From NCBI GenBank assembly GCA_039654915.1, contig CM077600.1, positions 78,455,992 through 78,519,991 on the forward strand: a stretch of DNA of 64,000 nt. The letters run 5' to 3'. This DNA comes from Aquilaria yunnanensis (taxonomy: Eukaryota > Streptophyta > Magnoliopsida > Malvales > Thymelaeaceae). The notes beneath the pieces are model-generated. The model ran no database searches and was not told the origin of the DNA. It saw only the letters and a program-made list of their open reading frames with translations. The position numbers were made by a program, and so were the translations under genes. Shown here in pieces: positions 1 to 12,900 of this stretch. Position 1 is the first letter of the stretch, and each line of letters opens with the position of its first letter.

Positions 1-89
1 ATGACTGAGTTAACCACCACCTTCCATGAAGAATCCCATAATTTGCTCAAATAACCGAAGATATCACTTCGGCCTTTCGAGGGGGCATG
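1..89 (+). other. 3' internal end of Tat-type element H, with polypurine tract
   Basis: This is the last internal stretch of an LTR retrotransposon whose body lies left of the window. It ends in a purine-rich tract followed by GCATG (about 78-89), directly before the LTR. Element A has the same arrangement at 62031-62045, so I read this as the plus-strand polypurine tract that primes second-strand synthesis. There is no coding sequence here; short frames are chance. Confidence 0.7.
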
Positions 90-949
90 TGATAGCCAAA
101 GGGCTATTACCCTCCAAACTCTCAAGCTCTGACGAAGCACCGCCCTCAGAAAAGATGAGCATCACCCTCGAAGAATGTGAGCACCAACCTCGGGAAAAGA
201 GGATCCATAGTAATTAACCCCCGGACCTCAGTAATTTACCATTACCCTCGGGAATAACAAGATTGACCTTGGGAAAATGGTACACTAGCACCATCAGTAA
301 AATGACCTAACCAACTTCAGGAAGCGTAGACTCGCCATCCTCGGCAGGGGAAAACATCCTCCGAAAAGAATCCTCTATGTTGAGGGGCTTTCCGAGTAAC
401 TAGGGAGACCTCGGCTAGAAGCTCTCATATCCCGTAGAGGTCTCTTTCACCGAAGGGGTCTTATGAACATGAAAAAAATGGTTAAAAAGCCTCTAACATA
501 GAGCCATCACACACGCCCCTGACACACAGACCTCCCACGGCCCTGACATCTGGCTAGAACGGCCTATGGCCAGTTGGAGATCCCCATACCCGAAGGTACA
601 GACCGCATTTAGCCGAACACATGTCATGATCTAAGCGAGCTGTGTCAAATGAACTTCTCCTAATCTCCTCCTATAAATACTTAGGGAAACGACCTTGGTA
701 GGGACAGGGGCAGTACTCTCAAGAAAACTCTACTCTTTGCTCTCCATTCACTACTCTTCACTTGCCAAATACTGACTTGGGCGTCAGAGGCTCCTCCCCC
801 GGAAACACACTCCGGGGACCTCCTAACCCTTATTCTTTTGAGCATTTCAGGCACTCTCACGTCAGAAGTCTCTCCTTCAGACACCCTCCACACCGGAAGT
901 CCCTACTTCAAGCCACTATGTCGTACAATGAAGATGCTGACAGGCATCA
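90..949 (+). repeat. 3' LTR of Tat-type element H (860 bp)
   Basis: The LTR begins TGATAGCC and ends GGCATCA. Its start carries the short inverted repeat ATAGCC-AAAG-GGCTAT found at the LTR edge of A, B and C. A TATA box CTATAAATA lies at 671-679. Near the end an ATG at 918 opens the peptide MSYNEDADRHHL, the same leader that opens gag across the LTR/PBS junction in A, B and C. It is most like the LTR of element C (864 bp). Bases 950-954 (TCTTG) would be one copy of the target-site duplication; the other is outside the window. The polypurine tract on its left makes it a 3' LTR on the plus strand. Confidence 0.85.
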
Positions 950-954
950 TCTTG

Positions 955-3280
955 TATATATGGATTGTGGTTTTTGTGTTTTAGTGTCTTTGGATGCAGG
1001 TTTTGATGATGGTCACATTGCCTATTGAATTCAAGTGTTACCCTTACTAAGTTTCTCAATGAAACTTACTCCCCTCAATTTTCTTATTTCAGGTCAGGCA
1101 AAAAGATCTCATTCAAACTAACATTTTTGGTTTGATTTTTTATCTGAAATTTTAGGTACATGAAATTCCATGTGTCTAGTTATGATCTGGAAAGTTTGGT
1201 GATTTTAGGAGCAGATTTGATATTTTTAATGGTGCTACTTATTGTGTTGTGCAGCAGCTGTCCAGCATCGTGTTCTAGAGTCCATTGTGTCTTAAGCACT
1301 CCTGTAACTTAGGGTGTGTACTTAGCTGAGTTAAGACCATTTTGTAGTTTATGTATGCATGTACCTACAATGTATGTAAAATGAGACAAGTATGGGAACA
1401 TTTGGGTAATGTTTTGGCTACATAAGTGATGTGGTGCAAAACTGCCTAAGTGTGAATCATGGGCTGCTTACTTGTAAATTCTATTTTGGCCACATAAAGT
1501 TGTTAAAAGCAAGGAAATGTAATTTCTATGTGTAATGGACATATATCGGATAGCTTTGCATGGTTTACCCTTGTGAATGAAGTGTTTGCACACTTATGAA
1601 ATTTTGTATGGGCAAAATGGTAATAAAGTCACCAGAATTTTGACTTTGCACTTGAAGTTCTATATGTCCTTGTGTAGAAGGAATCTTAGTATAAAATTTT
1701 TACCACGCCTAGTGAGTATCAAGAGGTTGAAATGGGATTTAGAATTTATCAATTTGGAGCCTTGTAACCAAAGATATGATGTTGCAAAATTGGCTAAGTT
1801 ACTGTTCATTTGGTCAGAATTTTGTAACCAACTTAAAAAATCTATAACTTGATTCATAGGTGGGCTATTGATGTAAAATAAAATCCATTGGTTTTATCTA
1901 AGTCTCTACTTGATAATGGAACAAAGAAAATAGGGGGTACAACACTATAATGATACAGTTTATTAGTGGAAGTTACAGGTGCAGTGGCTGGTCACTAGAA
2001 CTTAACAAGATTGCCTAATGTGTGGTAGCCAAGATTAAGACTTGTGCTAGTGTTTTCCTTATTTGCAGCTATAGTGTGCATGAAATGTGAATATGTGTGT
2101 GATGGTTGGACCAATATGCATGTGTTTACACAGTGCCAAAGAGGGCCACTCGGGTATGCACACTAAGGGTAGTGTTCTGATGGCCTACAGAACATTACCA
2201 ATCATGGGAGTCTAAATGCACAATTTTGGCACCATAATTGGACTACCCCGAAGTGGCTAATGGTTCTTTGCCATTTCTAAAGTACCTCTGTAATTTCTGG
2301 TGATCATTAGCTAATTGGTCAAACTATGGTCACTAGAGGATTGCCTTTACTTCCATACATAGATATCATACCATGGACTACACCGCACCAAGCTCTTGTT
2401 GGGATGATGTGTGAATGTGATGTATCACCATAACATTATTTTTCCTAGGTGGCAAGAATTACTTCATCACTTTACTTGGTTCATTAACAGGGGTTAGCAA
2501 ACCTTTGGGACTCCTTTGGTCACTCATCTGCTACAACTTCTTTTATTGCAATAAAGCGTTTCCTATGCACCTCAACATTGGTGCTATCCCTTGGAGTTGT
2601 CAAACTTACATGTTAGCCCATTATCCCATCTCATGAGTCACAGGCCCTTCCTTTATGGGCCACTAGGGTCTAGTGAGACTCACACTTACTTTGGGTTCTC
2701 AACTAGCTTAATCCATCCAAGTCTGACTATGGTTTTGACCCTTGACATTCTTGTACTCCAATGAATTCCAACAACTACCAAAGTCACAAATATGACCACT
2801 TGAGCAAAACTGTACCTATACTCACTTGGCACTTTCAAACTACTAAGTGAATCATTTAGCTAAGTGGGAGATTCCTCTACGGCCATCCTTAGGTCATCTA
2901 TTGACTGGTCATAGTAAACTCTTCTACTCGGGCCTACCTAACTCTACCTCAAAGGGTTTAGGCAAGTTTTCTCTTTCCTAGTATCACTCTGTCATTTTGA
3001 ACCTATGTTTTTAAATTTCCACTAACTTACGGGCACAAAAAGCAACCAATAGCTAGCATAAGTAGCTTAGTCCCATCTAGGACTTAGTCCTTCACTTACT
3101 TTGCTAGCTTCACTAGTCGAGCACCTAACCACCATAAGTCATCTTCATGACCCTTGACTTTGTTTAACCTTGGGATGATGGCTACAAAAAAGATGCTATC
3201 CTTGTTCTTATTGCTCAAGTTCTCTTACTACCACTCGGTAGCCAAGACTAACCCTTAGCAACTATTTTCCTCCAGCTAGC
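955..3280. other. non-coding, decayed long-LTR retrotransposon sequence
   Basis: I see no gene here. The open frames are short, AT-rich and have no recognisable domain. Around 1040-1110 a stretch resembles the region near the LTR 3' end of the S1/S2 family (TTACT...TTCTCA...ACTCCC, then a T-rich run ending in CAG). The stretch near 1340-1370 also resembles the S1 LTR near 5400, so the left part may be an old plus-oriented LTR fragment. The rest is probably internal sequence of element D1, continued at 5698 after solo LTR S1. These links are weak, made by eye. Confidence 0.4.
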
Positions 3281-3285
3281 TATAG

Positions 3286-5692
3286 TGTTATGGACCTCCT
3301 AGTAACAGGCACTCCTGAGGAAGGTAAAGTGTTCTAAATTAAGTTTAGAACCTTAATTTCAAGTTTACATAGCAAGAATAGAGAAGTTTAGCAAAGTTCA
3401 CTAAGTTCTGAGAAGGATAAGGCACTAAACGAAGTTCAGGGGCAAAATGGTAATTTTGCATCCTGAATAGCCGAGACGAGTCCCAAGTGTTTTAAAATGA
3501 GTTTTTATAATTTAACTTTCAACCTTAACTCAAACTTGAAGAATAAACAAGAATTTAATCAAGAATGACTAAGTTACAAAGATGGGGGACTTAATTGCAT
3601 TAAACTTGATACCTTGGTGACTTTGATGCTAAGTAAGGGTTTAAGAAGGGAAAGAGAAGGAGGAAGTTGCCATAACCACGTTTTTAGCCTTCCCTCACTC
3701 ATTGCTCTCTCAAATTAAGCTTGGAATCAAGTGTTCTTGGTGTCACGAGGTGCAATCCAAGGTGTACAAGCTAGGAGAAGCTAATTTCAAGCTTTAAACC
3801 ATGATTTTGAAGCTTGGAAGGGCATTTGTCCATATCCCCTATTTTGAGCAAGGTAATCAATGTGTTCTTCATTGAATTCATGTTATTTGCTTGGTTTGGG
3901 GCTTGGGTTTTGGTTAGAGAATGAAGTTTTGGTGATTGGTGCTTCATTTTTGAATTGGAACTTGTGTAGAACTTTGGTGAGCTTGGTTGATTGAAAAGGA
4001 GATTGATTCTTTCTTGTTACTTGGAGTTGAGGTAAGGGAGTTATGTTTTCAAGTTCAATTAATGCTATTAGCTTGAGTTTGCTTGAAGAATTCGAGTGGT
4101 TTTAGCTATATCATTGATTAGAGGTTTTTGTTGAATTGTGGTGGACTATGAAGTTTGAGAGGATTTGGATGATGTTATAGAGCATCATAGATTGGCTTGT
4201 GATAGTTGGTTATGTTCTATCCAACATGGTCTATGATTATATGAAATTTGGAGGCTTTCCAAGCATGTTTGATATGTGTAGGAAGTGTCCAAAGTTCATA
4301 GCAGCAAAATGCGCCAAATTCTGCAGAAATGCAGATTGGCGACGCGTCACCATTCCAGAAAAAGTTCACAGAACGTTACCAACTGTGGCGATGCGTCACC
4401 AAGGACAGAAATGGCAGAAATTCCACATTTTCCTAGGATGATCCAAGTGAGACCTAAGGGGGTTCTTAGGTTAACTTGGGGTCTAAGGATTCCGGGGGTA
4501 CTCCGAGACTTCCAAAAGTCCCACAAGATATAGAAGTTTCCTTGACTTTTGTAAGGTTTCAAGGTTGCTTGTGCAACAAGCAAGGAAACTAGGTTGCAAA
4601 TGAACATAACTAAGTACAACTAGCTCAGGTGAAAGGTTTAGGACCCTTGGCGACCTAGCCGTGCCGTTAGCCACGAGGTTGCAAGGTGAAACCTTGTTCA
4701 TCTAGTCTACAAAGAGGTCTTATGGCCTAGTCTACAAAGCTCCACCATAATTCCCCTGCATAACGACTAAGGGAAGGCTACACGATTGCATCAGTAAGCT
4801 ACGTCTTACTCGGAGCGAGTTAGTGATCAGAACTTGCTAGGCACGGAGTGATGCCCCGTAAGGAGGACTAGTTTGAGGAGAGGTCTTAAAGGCCTAGTTA
4901 TATGTGCATATATCAGACCTTCATGCTGTGTGAGCTCGCAACAAGTTACATATGTTATCATATGTAAAGTCCTAGTAATTTTCTTGCAGGTACATGGAAG
5001 ACCCCTTATTGAGAATGTTGAATTCTCACTCCCTAGTTATGTTATGCAGATACTGAAGTTGTTGGGCAAGGTAACCGCTGAGGGTTATCGTGGTAGTAGC
5101 TTTTGTACAGGTATTGTACTTGGGAATCCTTGTGATTCTAGTCTACATGAATATGCTTGAGTAGTTTGTTGGTCAGGTAACAGTACTAATTAGTGTCTTC
5201 CTTTGGCTGCAGAGCCTAGTAGCACTTGGGCAAGGGCTTTTGAGAATTGCCACTGGGATTTTCATCCAAGGTGGGAGTTAGTTCAAAAAGTTCTCAGTAA
5301 AGGCTTGTATATATATGCAGTACTTTTAGCTACCTCCATAGTCTATGTTATGAAGAGTCCTAGACTCTAGGGTTGCTCTTGGGTGAGGGCACTAGTCTAC
5401 TTTATGTATGAATGCTCCCACAAGTTGTTATGTGTGGTAAACTCACACAAATGTTGATTTTGTATGCTTTGGCTATTTGTATTGATTTTCTGTAGAAATT
5501 ACTCGGCCAAGTTAATGTTATGTTTTTATTAATCCAGGCCAAAGCATAAAGAGCATGCATATTGCATATTCTAGGATAATCAACTAGTATCATGGGATTT
5601 AATCCGCGCACATATACAACTAGCCAATTGCAACCACCGTGAGACCAGCTCTCACAGGGCTTCCTGGGCAGGGGTCAAGGACGGCCGTGTCA
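3286..5692 (+). repeat. solo LTR S1 of a long-LTR Gypsy family (2407 bp)
   Basis: The sequence starts TGTTATGGACC and ends GGCCGTGTCA. It is flanked by a perfect 5-bp target-site duplication TATAG (3281-3285 and 5693-5697). There is no PBS, polypurine tract or pol sequence next to it, so it is a solo LTR left after LTR-LTR recombination. It aligns along most of its length with S2 (40603-43256). Its last 300 bases, reversed, align with the start of the D2 LTR at 50767. The 2.4-2.7 kb length and the tRNA-iMet PBS of D2 fit the Del/Tekay side of Gypsy; that placement is inference. Confidence 0.88.
4337..4401. repeat. two decayed copies of a CpG-rich palindrome in S1
   Basis: TGGCGACGCGTCACCA (4337-4352) and TGGCGATGCGTCACCA (4386-4401) match the perfect palindrome TGGCGACGCGTCGCCA seen in S2, except for changes at CpG positions. 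Spacing is 49 bases. Probably cis-regulatory motifs of the LTR; function unknown. Confidence 0.6.
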
Positions 5693-5697
5693 TATAG

Positions 5698-7204
5698 ACT
5701 AGGGCATACAACTAACAAATGAAGAAAACTATCCTTCCATTTACCCTATGGATGAGTTTCTTGCTCCTTGTTTTCCTCCGTGGCTTTCATCTGCATATTA
5801 TGGTTAGAAATAAACATTTAAATCTTACCCACTTTCCTTCTTTGCACCCGACTCAATTACTCCGCTGCTCGTGTACTCTAAGGAGCTCATCCTGTTACTT
5901 AGCCAGCTATTGATGTTTACTAGGCCAACCAAGCTAAATTACTCTGCTACGTAGTCTATGGAACTTTAGAACACTTCCAATCTAAGGCATTCAAGCCTCT
6001 ACTTATGTGGTTTTATGCACTAGCAAGTGAGTCCTAGGCTCTGGGTTTCACCTTAACACTTAGTGCTTTTTTGTATTCTAATGCACTTGGGTTCACCCTT
6101 AGCCCCATTCAAGAAAACTACTAAACATGCAAAACAAGACTATGCCAGTAAACTGATTCCAAAACAACCAACAAGACATTCAACTACTAGTGAAAGGTTT
6201 GGAACTTACCTCACACTAGCCTCAACTTGCCCGTGAGTTCACTATGACTACCTGTCAAGTGTGGCACCTATATGGCGGTTGCCTACCTCAACCACTTAAC
6301 TGGCCGAGGTGAAACTTGAACTATTGCTCTGGTGTACAAGGCCAACTGCTTGTGGCAACAAATCTTAAGGACTTATTTCTACGTTGGCTTTATCATAACC
6401 TAGCCAATGACCACTAAAATTAGTTTCCTAGGTATATGGTTTAGAGCAATATTTTTTTTTCACAAAGGGCATAAACCCTGTTGTCCTCGCGATCCATTCT
6501 CAATGATTAGCCAACTTCAGTACTATGGGCACGTAGCCCATGCTCCAACTAGGTTGGGTGAGCCAACCTCCACCTTGCCAATCATGTGTCTAACTCCGTT
6601 AACTCTCTAGCGAGAGCTGATGCCTTACCGAACAACTTGTTGGTAACTCCACGTCCATACTCTTATGAAGAAAGGGTACAGGAGTATTTCTTTACTCAAC
6701 CATATAGGCTGCATGACAAAGTTTTGTCTTTTCTCAGTCAGCACATCCTTGTCTTCTCTTTTTGTTACCTAACACTTCCAAGGTTAGCGGATCCCAGTCC
6801 TGAAACTGTGGGGAACTCCCCACCTTGGAGGTCCACACCTCCTACTCCTACGGATCATGTCATCTACCTCATTCTAAATTTTTGAAAAGCTTCCCTTAGG
6901 ATGGTGGTCATATCCCACTACATGCACCAAGGTGTTGCCACTACCTTATAGCAAGTCAAAGTACCTCCCCCAACGATGCCACACAACTAAACTGCTAGGA
7001 TTCAGGTTTGAATCCCTAGCATTTGAAACTACACATAACCTAGTATCACCATTGCAGCCTGCAACCAAACCCAAACAGTGCACACAAAAGAAAGAAACTA
7101 CTGGTTAGTGCTAACTATCCTAGCACAAGGATGACATCTTGATCTCAGTCACCTAGCCTCCAACAACTCATAATCGAGTCTAGAACCTTGGTTTGATAAC
7201 ACCT
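5698..7204 (-). other. non-coding internal region of element D1 beside its PBS
   Basis: No coding sequence is recognisable. Blocks here match the stretch left of the D2 LTR: for example AGGTTGGGTGAGCCAAC near 6551 against the same phrase near 50065, GGATGGTGGTCA near 6900 against 50487, and CACCTAGCCTCCAA near 7150 against 50725. Just before the LTR, 7190-7201 holds a poor match to the reverse complement of a tRNA-iMet PBS, where D2 has a good one. The conserved lack of coding content next to the PBS in both copies suggests a large non-autonomous (LARD-like) family. A PBS-proximal untranslated leader of a coding element remains possible. Confidence 0.5.
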
Positions 7205-9936
7205 TGTAACGTCACCTACCTCGATGGGGCCCTCCTAGGCAGACTACAGAATCGAAGTCCCACATTAGTTGCAGTTGGCTAGTTAATGACTTGTCCCATG
7301 TTAAAACATTTTATGCATCTAGTTGTTAACCTAATATGCATTATGCATGCACTTGCTTCAACTTGAATTTTACTTTAGGAAAATAAGCCAAAACATTGCT
7401 GGCACTTATAAAATGTAACTAATATACAAGTCAAAGCATAAAAGGTAAGTGTATTTACTACAAGTAATAACTGTGCATGTGCATCATTACAAATGTAAAG
7501 ACTATGCACATGCCCAAAAGTAACTGAAATACGACTCGACCTAGAGAGATTGGATGCCAAAGTAGCATACATATGTATACTGAAAGATGACTACTGAGAT
7601 TCATGGTCAACCATGTCCATCCTTGTGCCGCTAGCCTCTACAAGGCTGCAAAACAACTATAGTTAACACAACCAACTTAACCAATAAAACTAGAATCAAT
7701 AACTATTCGCTTAATGGTTTACCTACAAGTAAAACATTAGCTCAGCAACCCCCCTATGGTCACTGGCTCCAAACAGGTGAAATCTGCACAACAACACTAA
7801 AGGGAGTGAGAATCTGAAGATTACCAGTAAGGGATTTGGGTACCTGTAAAGAAACATTAAAATCTTCAACAAAAACCTGAGGAGACCCATATATATAAAA
7901 TATAGGGAATCTACTATGGCCCTATGCAATTTGAGGGCTAATATATGTGCATATGCCTAGGTCCCTTGGGACCGTTCCTCAACCTAGTCCTACTCACGGA
8001 GCGGTGCTCCGTGCCTAGCGAGTTCTACCACTAACTTGCTCCTAGTAAGCCTTAGCTTACAGATAAATGAAGTAATGTAGCCTTCCCTTGGTTATTGTGT
8101 AGTTGAACATGGTGGATGCTCATTGCTTGAGCTGTAAAAAATCCATTATGTGTACTAGGCCTCCATATAGTGCCTCAAGTCCTTAGGTTGCTAGGTCACT
8201 TATGAACTAAGCCTCCACTCATATAACCTAAAAAGGATGTGTTACGCTTTCACTTGTGCCATAAGGCTTAGCTTGGCTAGGTAAAAAGTCCACTAAGCCT
8301 TCATCCATGGTGCTCTATTATGCACCATTACTTGGTTCACAATATTACGGTAAGGCTTGCTATGGATTCACTCAATTTACTAGGTTCCATAGAACCCTTC
8401 ATGTGCACTAGGGTTTCTCATTGGTGCCTTAAACTCAAAGCTTTCACTAGACAACCAATGGTGCTAAACCACCTTAACGTTTCCTAATGGCCTTATTGTA
8501 TTGCTCCAAGTTCTTCATAGATCACTTTCCTTCACGCTTTCTTTGTACCCAAGAAAACTTTATCCACAAACTTGTGCTTTGAAGAGCTATAAAAGGTACT
8601 AAGCTACCATTGGTCACCTTCCACCCTAAAGCTGCTTCAGCACTCATTGACCCATCACTTTGAGGGAAAAAAAACAACAACCTAGGTCAATTCAGCCTTA
8701 CATCAAAGCATGAAAGTTGTAGAGCCTTCTCTTACCCTCATGTGGAATTTTGAATCACCTAAATCGAACATCTGAGCAAAATGTTATGGAAGAAATACTA
8801 TAGCATGTTAATGCTATCGAGTGCTGATGCCTAGGCACTGGAGGTGGCATTGAGGCGCTAGAAGCATTTTTCTCTTGGATTACAAATGGGGTGCTGGGCC
8901 CTGCAGCCCCACTTGGCGCCTAGGAGCCAGGCCCTCAAGCCCTACACTTCCAAACTTCATGCATAGCATGTTTGGAGGCCTCCGAAGCCATCCAAATCTT
9001 CATACTTCCCCTCCACAAGCTCCAATTCATGATGACTAATACAATAGGCCATGGATATGCCAAACTAACCAAGTCTTAAGGCTTCAAACATACCTCACTA
9101 GACCATGGTTTCACACTTGTCCATCACAAGCAAAATCTATCATAACCTATGCATATGTTCCAAACTACTTGAAACCAACATTCAAGTAACTATGACATGC
9201 ATTATAAGAGTATGTAAACTGAATCCCTTACATCAATTGAGAAGAACAAGCAAGCCATGAAGCAGCACAAGAAACAAAGCTTCCACTATGGAGTTCCTAT
9301 GGTTCCAAGAAAAATCCAACACACAAGGCACCAAATTAAGCTCAACCAAGCTAGACCCAAGCTCATACAACCTCAAGAATACAAAGAACAACTCAAGAAC
9401 AAGGAGGGAAAAATGTTACCTAAGCTCACGAAGCTCCAAAATGTAATCTAGGAGCTTCCACACCAAAACTATTCAAGAATAAGCCTTTTCATGCATATAT
9501 ACCTCATGGGGCACCAAAATCCCCCAAGAATTGATGAAGAAATGCAAGTTTGGCCATGGAATTGAAGAGGAGAGGGAGAGCTATGGTTTGGGAGGTTGAA
9601 GATGATGAATAGTAGCTGCCAATGCCTTGAAAATGGTTTAAATAGCCATCTTCTCACTTTAGCCCTTCAACTTTTGTTATTTTTGCAACTCAATACTGCC
9701 ATAAGACTTGGCAATTCAACCCAACCCTTTGGTTTCTTGTCACTTAGGTGCAAAATAATAACTTCTGAGCTTGGAAAGCAAAACCTTACACCTCGGGGTA
9801 TGAAATGACGATTTTGCCCTTAGTGAAACTTGGGTGCCAAATTGAACTAGGAACCAACTACCTTTTTGAACACTTGCTTGACTTGCCTATTCAAGATAAT
9901 TGACACATTAAAGTAGGGATTATGACTTGTCTAACA
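7205..9936 (-). repeat. LTR of D1, minus orientation (about 2.7 kb)
   Basis: The left edge TGTAACGTCACC sits where the D2 LTR begins, just after the PBS position. The right edge is set at CTAACA (9936), which gives TG...CA ends on the minus strand; this edge is uncertain. Content follows the D2 and reversed S1/S2 LTRs: the left-end block with GGCCC and CCTAGGCAG, a GGAGCGGTGCTCC hairpin block near 8000, and a GATTTTGCCC block near 9810 that reverses the GGGCAAAATGG block of S1. It is diverged, so this is an old copy. It has no coding content. Confidence 0.55.
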
Positions 9937-12900
9937 AGTTTTAGCTGACCATTAAAGGTCCACTGCCTTGAGGGTCATACCATGTTTTTAAGCTAGAATT
10001 GAAATTTTGGATGCTGGATGTGATTACACGCAAAGTAACATGGCTATCTCTAAGGCCTTGTACCCTTTTGGCCTTGAGAAAAATTTCAAATTTTTGCAGT
10101 TTACATGCCCGTGTTCTAATGTGACAATCTCATGTTGAAGTCACGTGTGTGCCTTTAGCCATGCCACTTATTCTAATAGAGGATTTCATGTTCACTAGAC
10201 TTACACAAGCTTGGTCATAGTCATGCCTCAAACCATGTTAAGCTACAACCATGTCTAAGTTGGAAATTTTGTTACCTTTCGGGATCAATTTATTAACACA
10301 CCTGGGTACATGCATGTATACTAACCTATGCCACCCTTTAGCAGTATTTTTTAATTGCAATTTTAGTTCCAAAAAAGGGGTTTTTTTTACTTAGTTTTTA
10401 GTTTTTAGGTTAGAGATAGATTATCAGTTTCTAGGCAATCAATGTCAATTTTGGCAATATTAGAGTGAAGATTTCTTGAAGATTAAGACATCCCAGAGAT
10501 AGATATCTTAGTTAGTTTTCTTCACCTCTAATATTATTCTTTTACTCCATTAAGAACTAATCTTCCTTAACGTTCAAGATTGATGAACCTTAGAAGGCTC
10601 TTGTTCTAATGATTCATTTTTGTTGATGAAATATAGCATTCTTGTGATTTACCCAAATGTTCTTTGTTGCTTGTTGGATTGATAGCTGCTAGACTATTGA
10701 TTTAACATTTTGACTTTGAGCATGTCAAGCTAACCCTTTATATGTTTGATTTGATTATCAGATGGGTGAAGGGGATTGCATGCAAGTCTAAAGATAGGTC
10801 GATGTAGGACCCCCAAACAAAGGTCAAACCTAGAACAGTGACTCAATGAGTAAGTAATGTATTGTCAACAATTTTTGTCAGGAACAGATTCTAATTGATT
10901 AACCTTGGTTGAGGTATAGAACTAATCTAGGAGTCAAAATGGCCCAAGTAATTCTAGATTTCATTAAGGCCATATAAAGAGTAGTACAAGAGAATTCAAA
11001 GGGGATTCAAATCTAAGAATATTTTTTTATTAGTTGTTGGTTTTCCATGTTTTTTTGGTACTAAAAAACACCTTGAGGAGAAATTCATGCGGTGGGGTGT
11101 GGGGCCACTAGACACAACTAAAGCTTCAAATTCTTTTATTAATTGCTAGTTATTTTTTAAGGATTCTACCCAAATTTATAAAAGGACCCATTAATCTTAT
11201 AGCGAGTTAAAATTCATAAAAAGACCTCACTCACTTTATAAAATAATTTAAATTTAATTGTTAGATTATAAATAAAATAAATCTAAAAATAAGTCCTTTA
11301 AATTCATTTAATGCGTCAGGTTAGAAAATTTTATTAAGGATAATTGAATTTTATCAATATGAATTTTCTTCTACTCAGCTTGTAATGCTAAAGAATCAAC
11401 TTTCTAGCTAGTTTATTGATACATTTGGAGATGATAGTTTCACTAGTTCGGACAGAAAAAGAGATCTTTCTAAGAAGATAGTAGAGACTAATAAACACAT
11501 GATTTATGCACATGTTTCTTTAATTTTTAAGTTGACATTGATTTTGCCTTCTGCTACAGCGACCATCAACGTAGACTTTTTTGTAATGAACTTGAAAAAA
11601 AAAACTAGTTGTGGAATAAGATGAATGTTAAGTGGCTAAATGAATATCTAATTACTTATGTTGGACATGATATATTTGATAGTTTTATTAATCATATCGA
11701 AAACATGAAATACTTTCATGAAAATGGAGCCTCGTTGAGGTGAGTTGTAAACTATTTTTCTAGTTTATGAAATACTAAAGAAGCATTTCTTTTTATTTGA
11801 ATGAATAAGTCTTTTACAAATTTTAAGTTTTTTTGGACCTCAATAAAATATTCATAGATCTGTCATTGGATATACTATTGGTACAACTTAAGTAAAAAGG
11901 TATGCCAACTTTTTTGAGATTAGAATTGCAACCAAAACAGTTTTGTTTTTCTTTTTTTGTGGCATGGTGCAAGGTTGGGAAGGCAAGAGCTCAAACTCTT
12001 TACCTCCCATATATACCTGACACCTTAATCATTATGTAAGAGGTAGTGGGATAAAAAAAAACTTATTATGAATAAACGAATATACCTCCTGGGAATAAAG
12101 GAAAGGATAGAGGTTTTCTAAATCAAAAAACTTATGATAGAAAAGATATTGTATCACTAAAGCTCGAGATGTAGTCTGGAGTTAATGCTCAAAGTTCTAC
12201 ACTGTTTTCGAAGATAGATTCTATAAGTTTTACTCTTTTTCTTAAAATAATAGATTTAGAATTTAAAAAGAACTTCTTTTGTACCAAGATATGCACATTT
12301 TTTACTTCGTTCGCATTAAGAAAAAATTAAAATCAAGACCCACACCCAGTCAAAATTCCGGATTCACATGGACGGCGGTATTGAAGACGACATTGAAGTT
12401 TCACCCCAATGATAAATTGATGATAGGTAGGAGGACGGGTACGGTTTTGTTTTTGAGAAAAACCAAAAACATTTCAACAATAATATTGATCTGGGTCTAC
12501 AAAATATAAAATTGATTAATTTGATTGTCAACCGTATAAAATTAACAATATATACGTGAGCATGGAAAGTAACACCTTTACAGGAATATTTAATATTGCA
12601 CAGTTATCTGGTCAACAGCTGTACAGCTAATGCAAGCATGAGCATCACACTAATCTTTTTTTTTTCTGCTGTCATAGTACTTAATTTCATAATACTAAGT
12701 CACAGTTTAAGGTCCCGATCGCCAGCAAAGCTGCTCTTCATGAACGGATAGCGTCTAAACTGAACATTAAATATTGGAATAAATTATTAGTAAATATAAG
12801 GGTTTTTTTTAATCTCCTATGTCAAAAGTTATTATTCGATGCTTTCTCAACGTCTAACCGTAGGCATTAACTTTGTTCTCCAACGAAACTTTAAAGGGAC

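Noticed and set aside
955..1900. Host gene with introns, suggested by several T-rich CAG acceptor-like sites
   Set aside because: No conserved exon can be translated between the sites, and part of the stretch resembles the ends of S1/S2 LTRs.
3286..5692. S1 and the D1 LTR (7205-9936) as the two LTRs of one element
   Set aside because: They point in opposite directions, and S1 has its own perfect duplication TATAG, so it is an independent solo LTR.
5719..5913. 64-residue frame with a signal-peptide-like start
   Set aside because: It lies in non-coding D1 sequence, is hydrophobic by T-rich composition, and is not conserved in D2.
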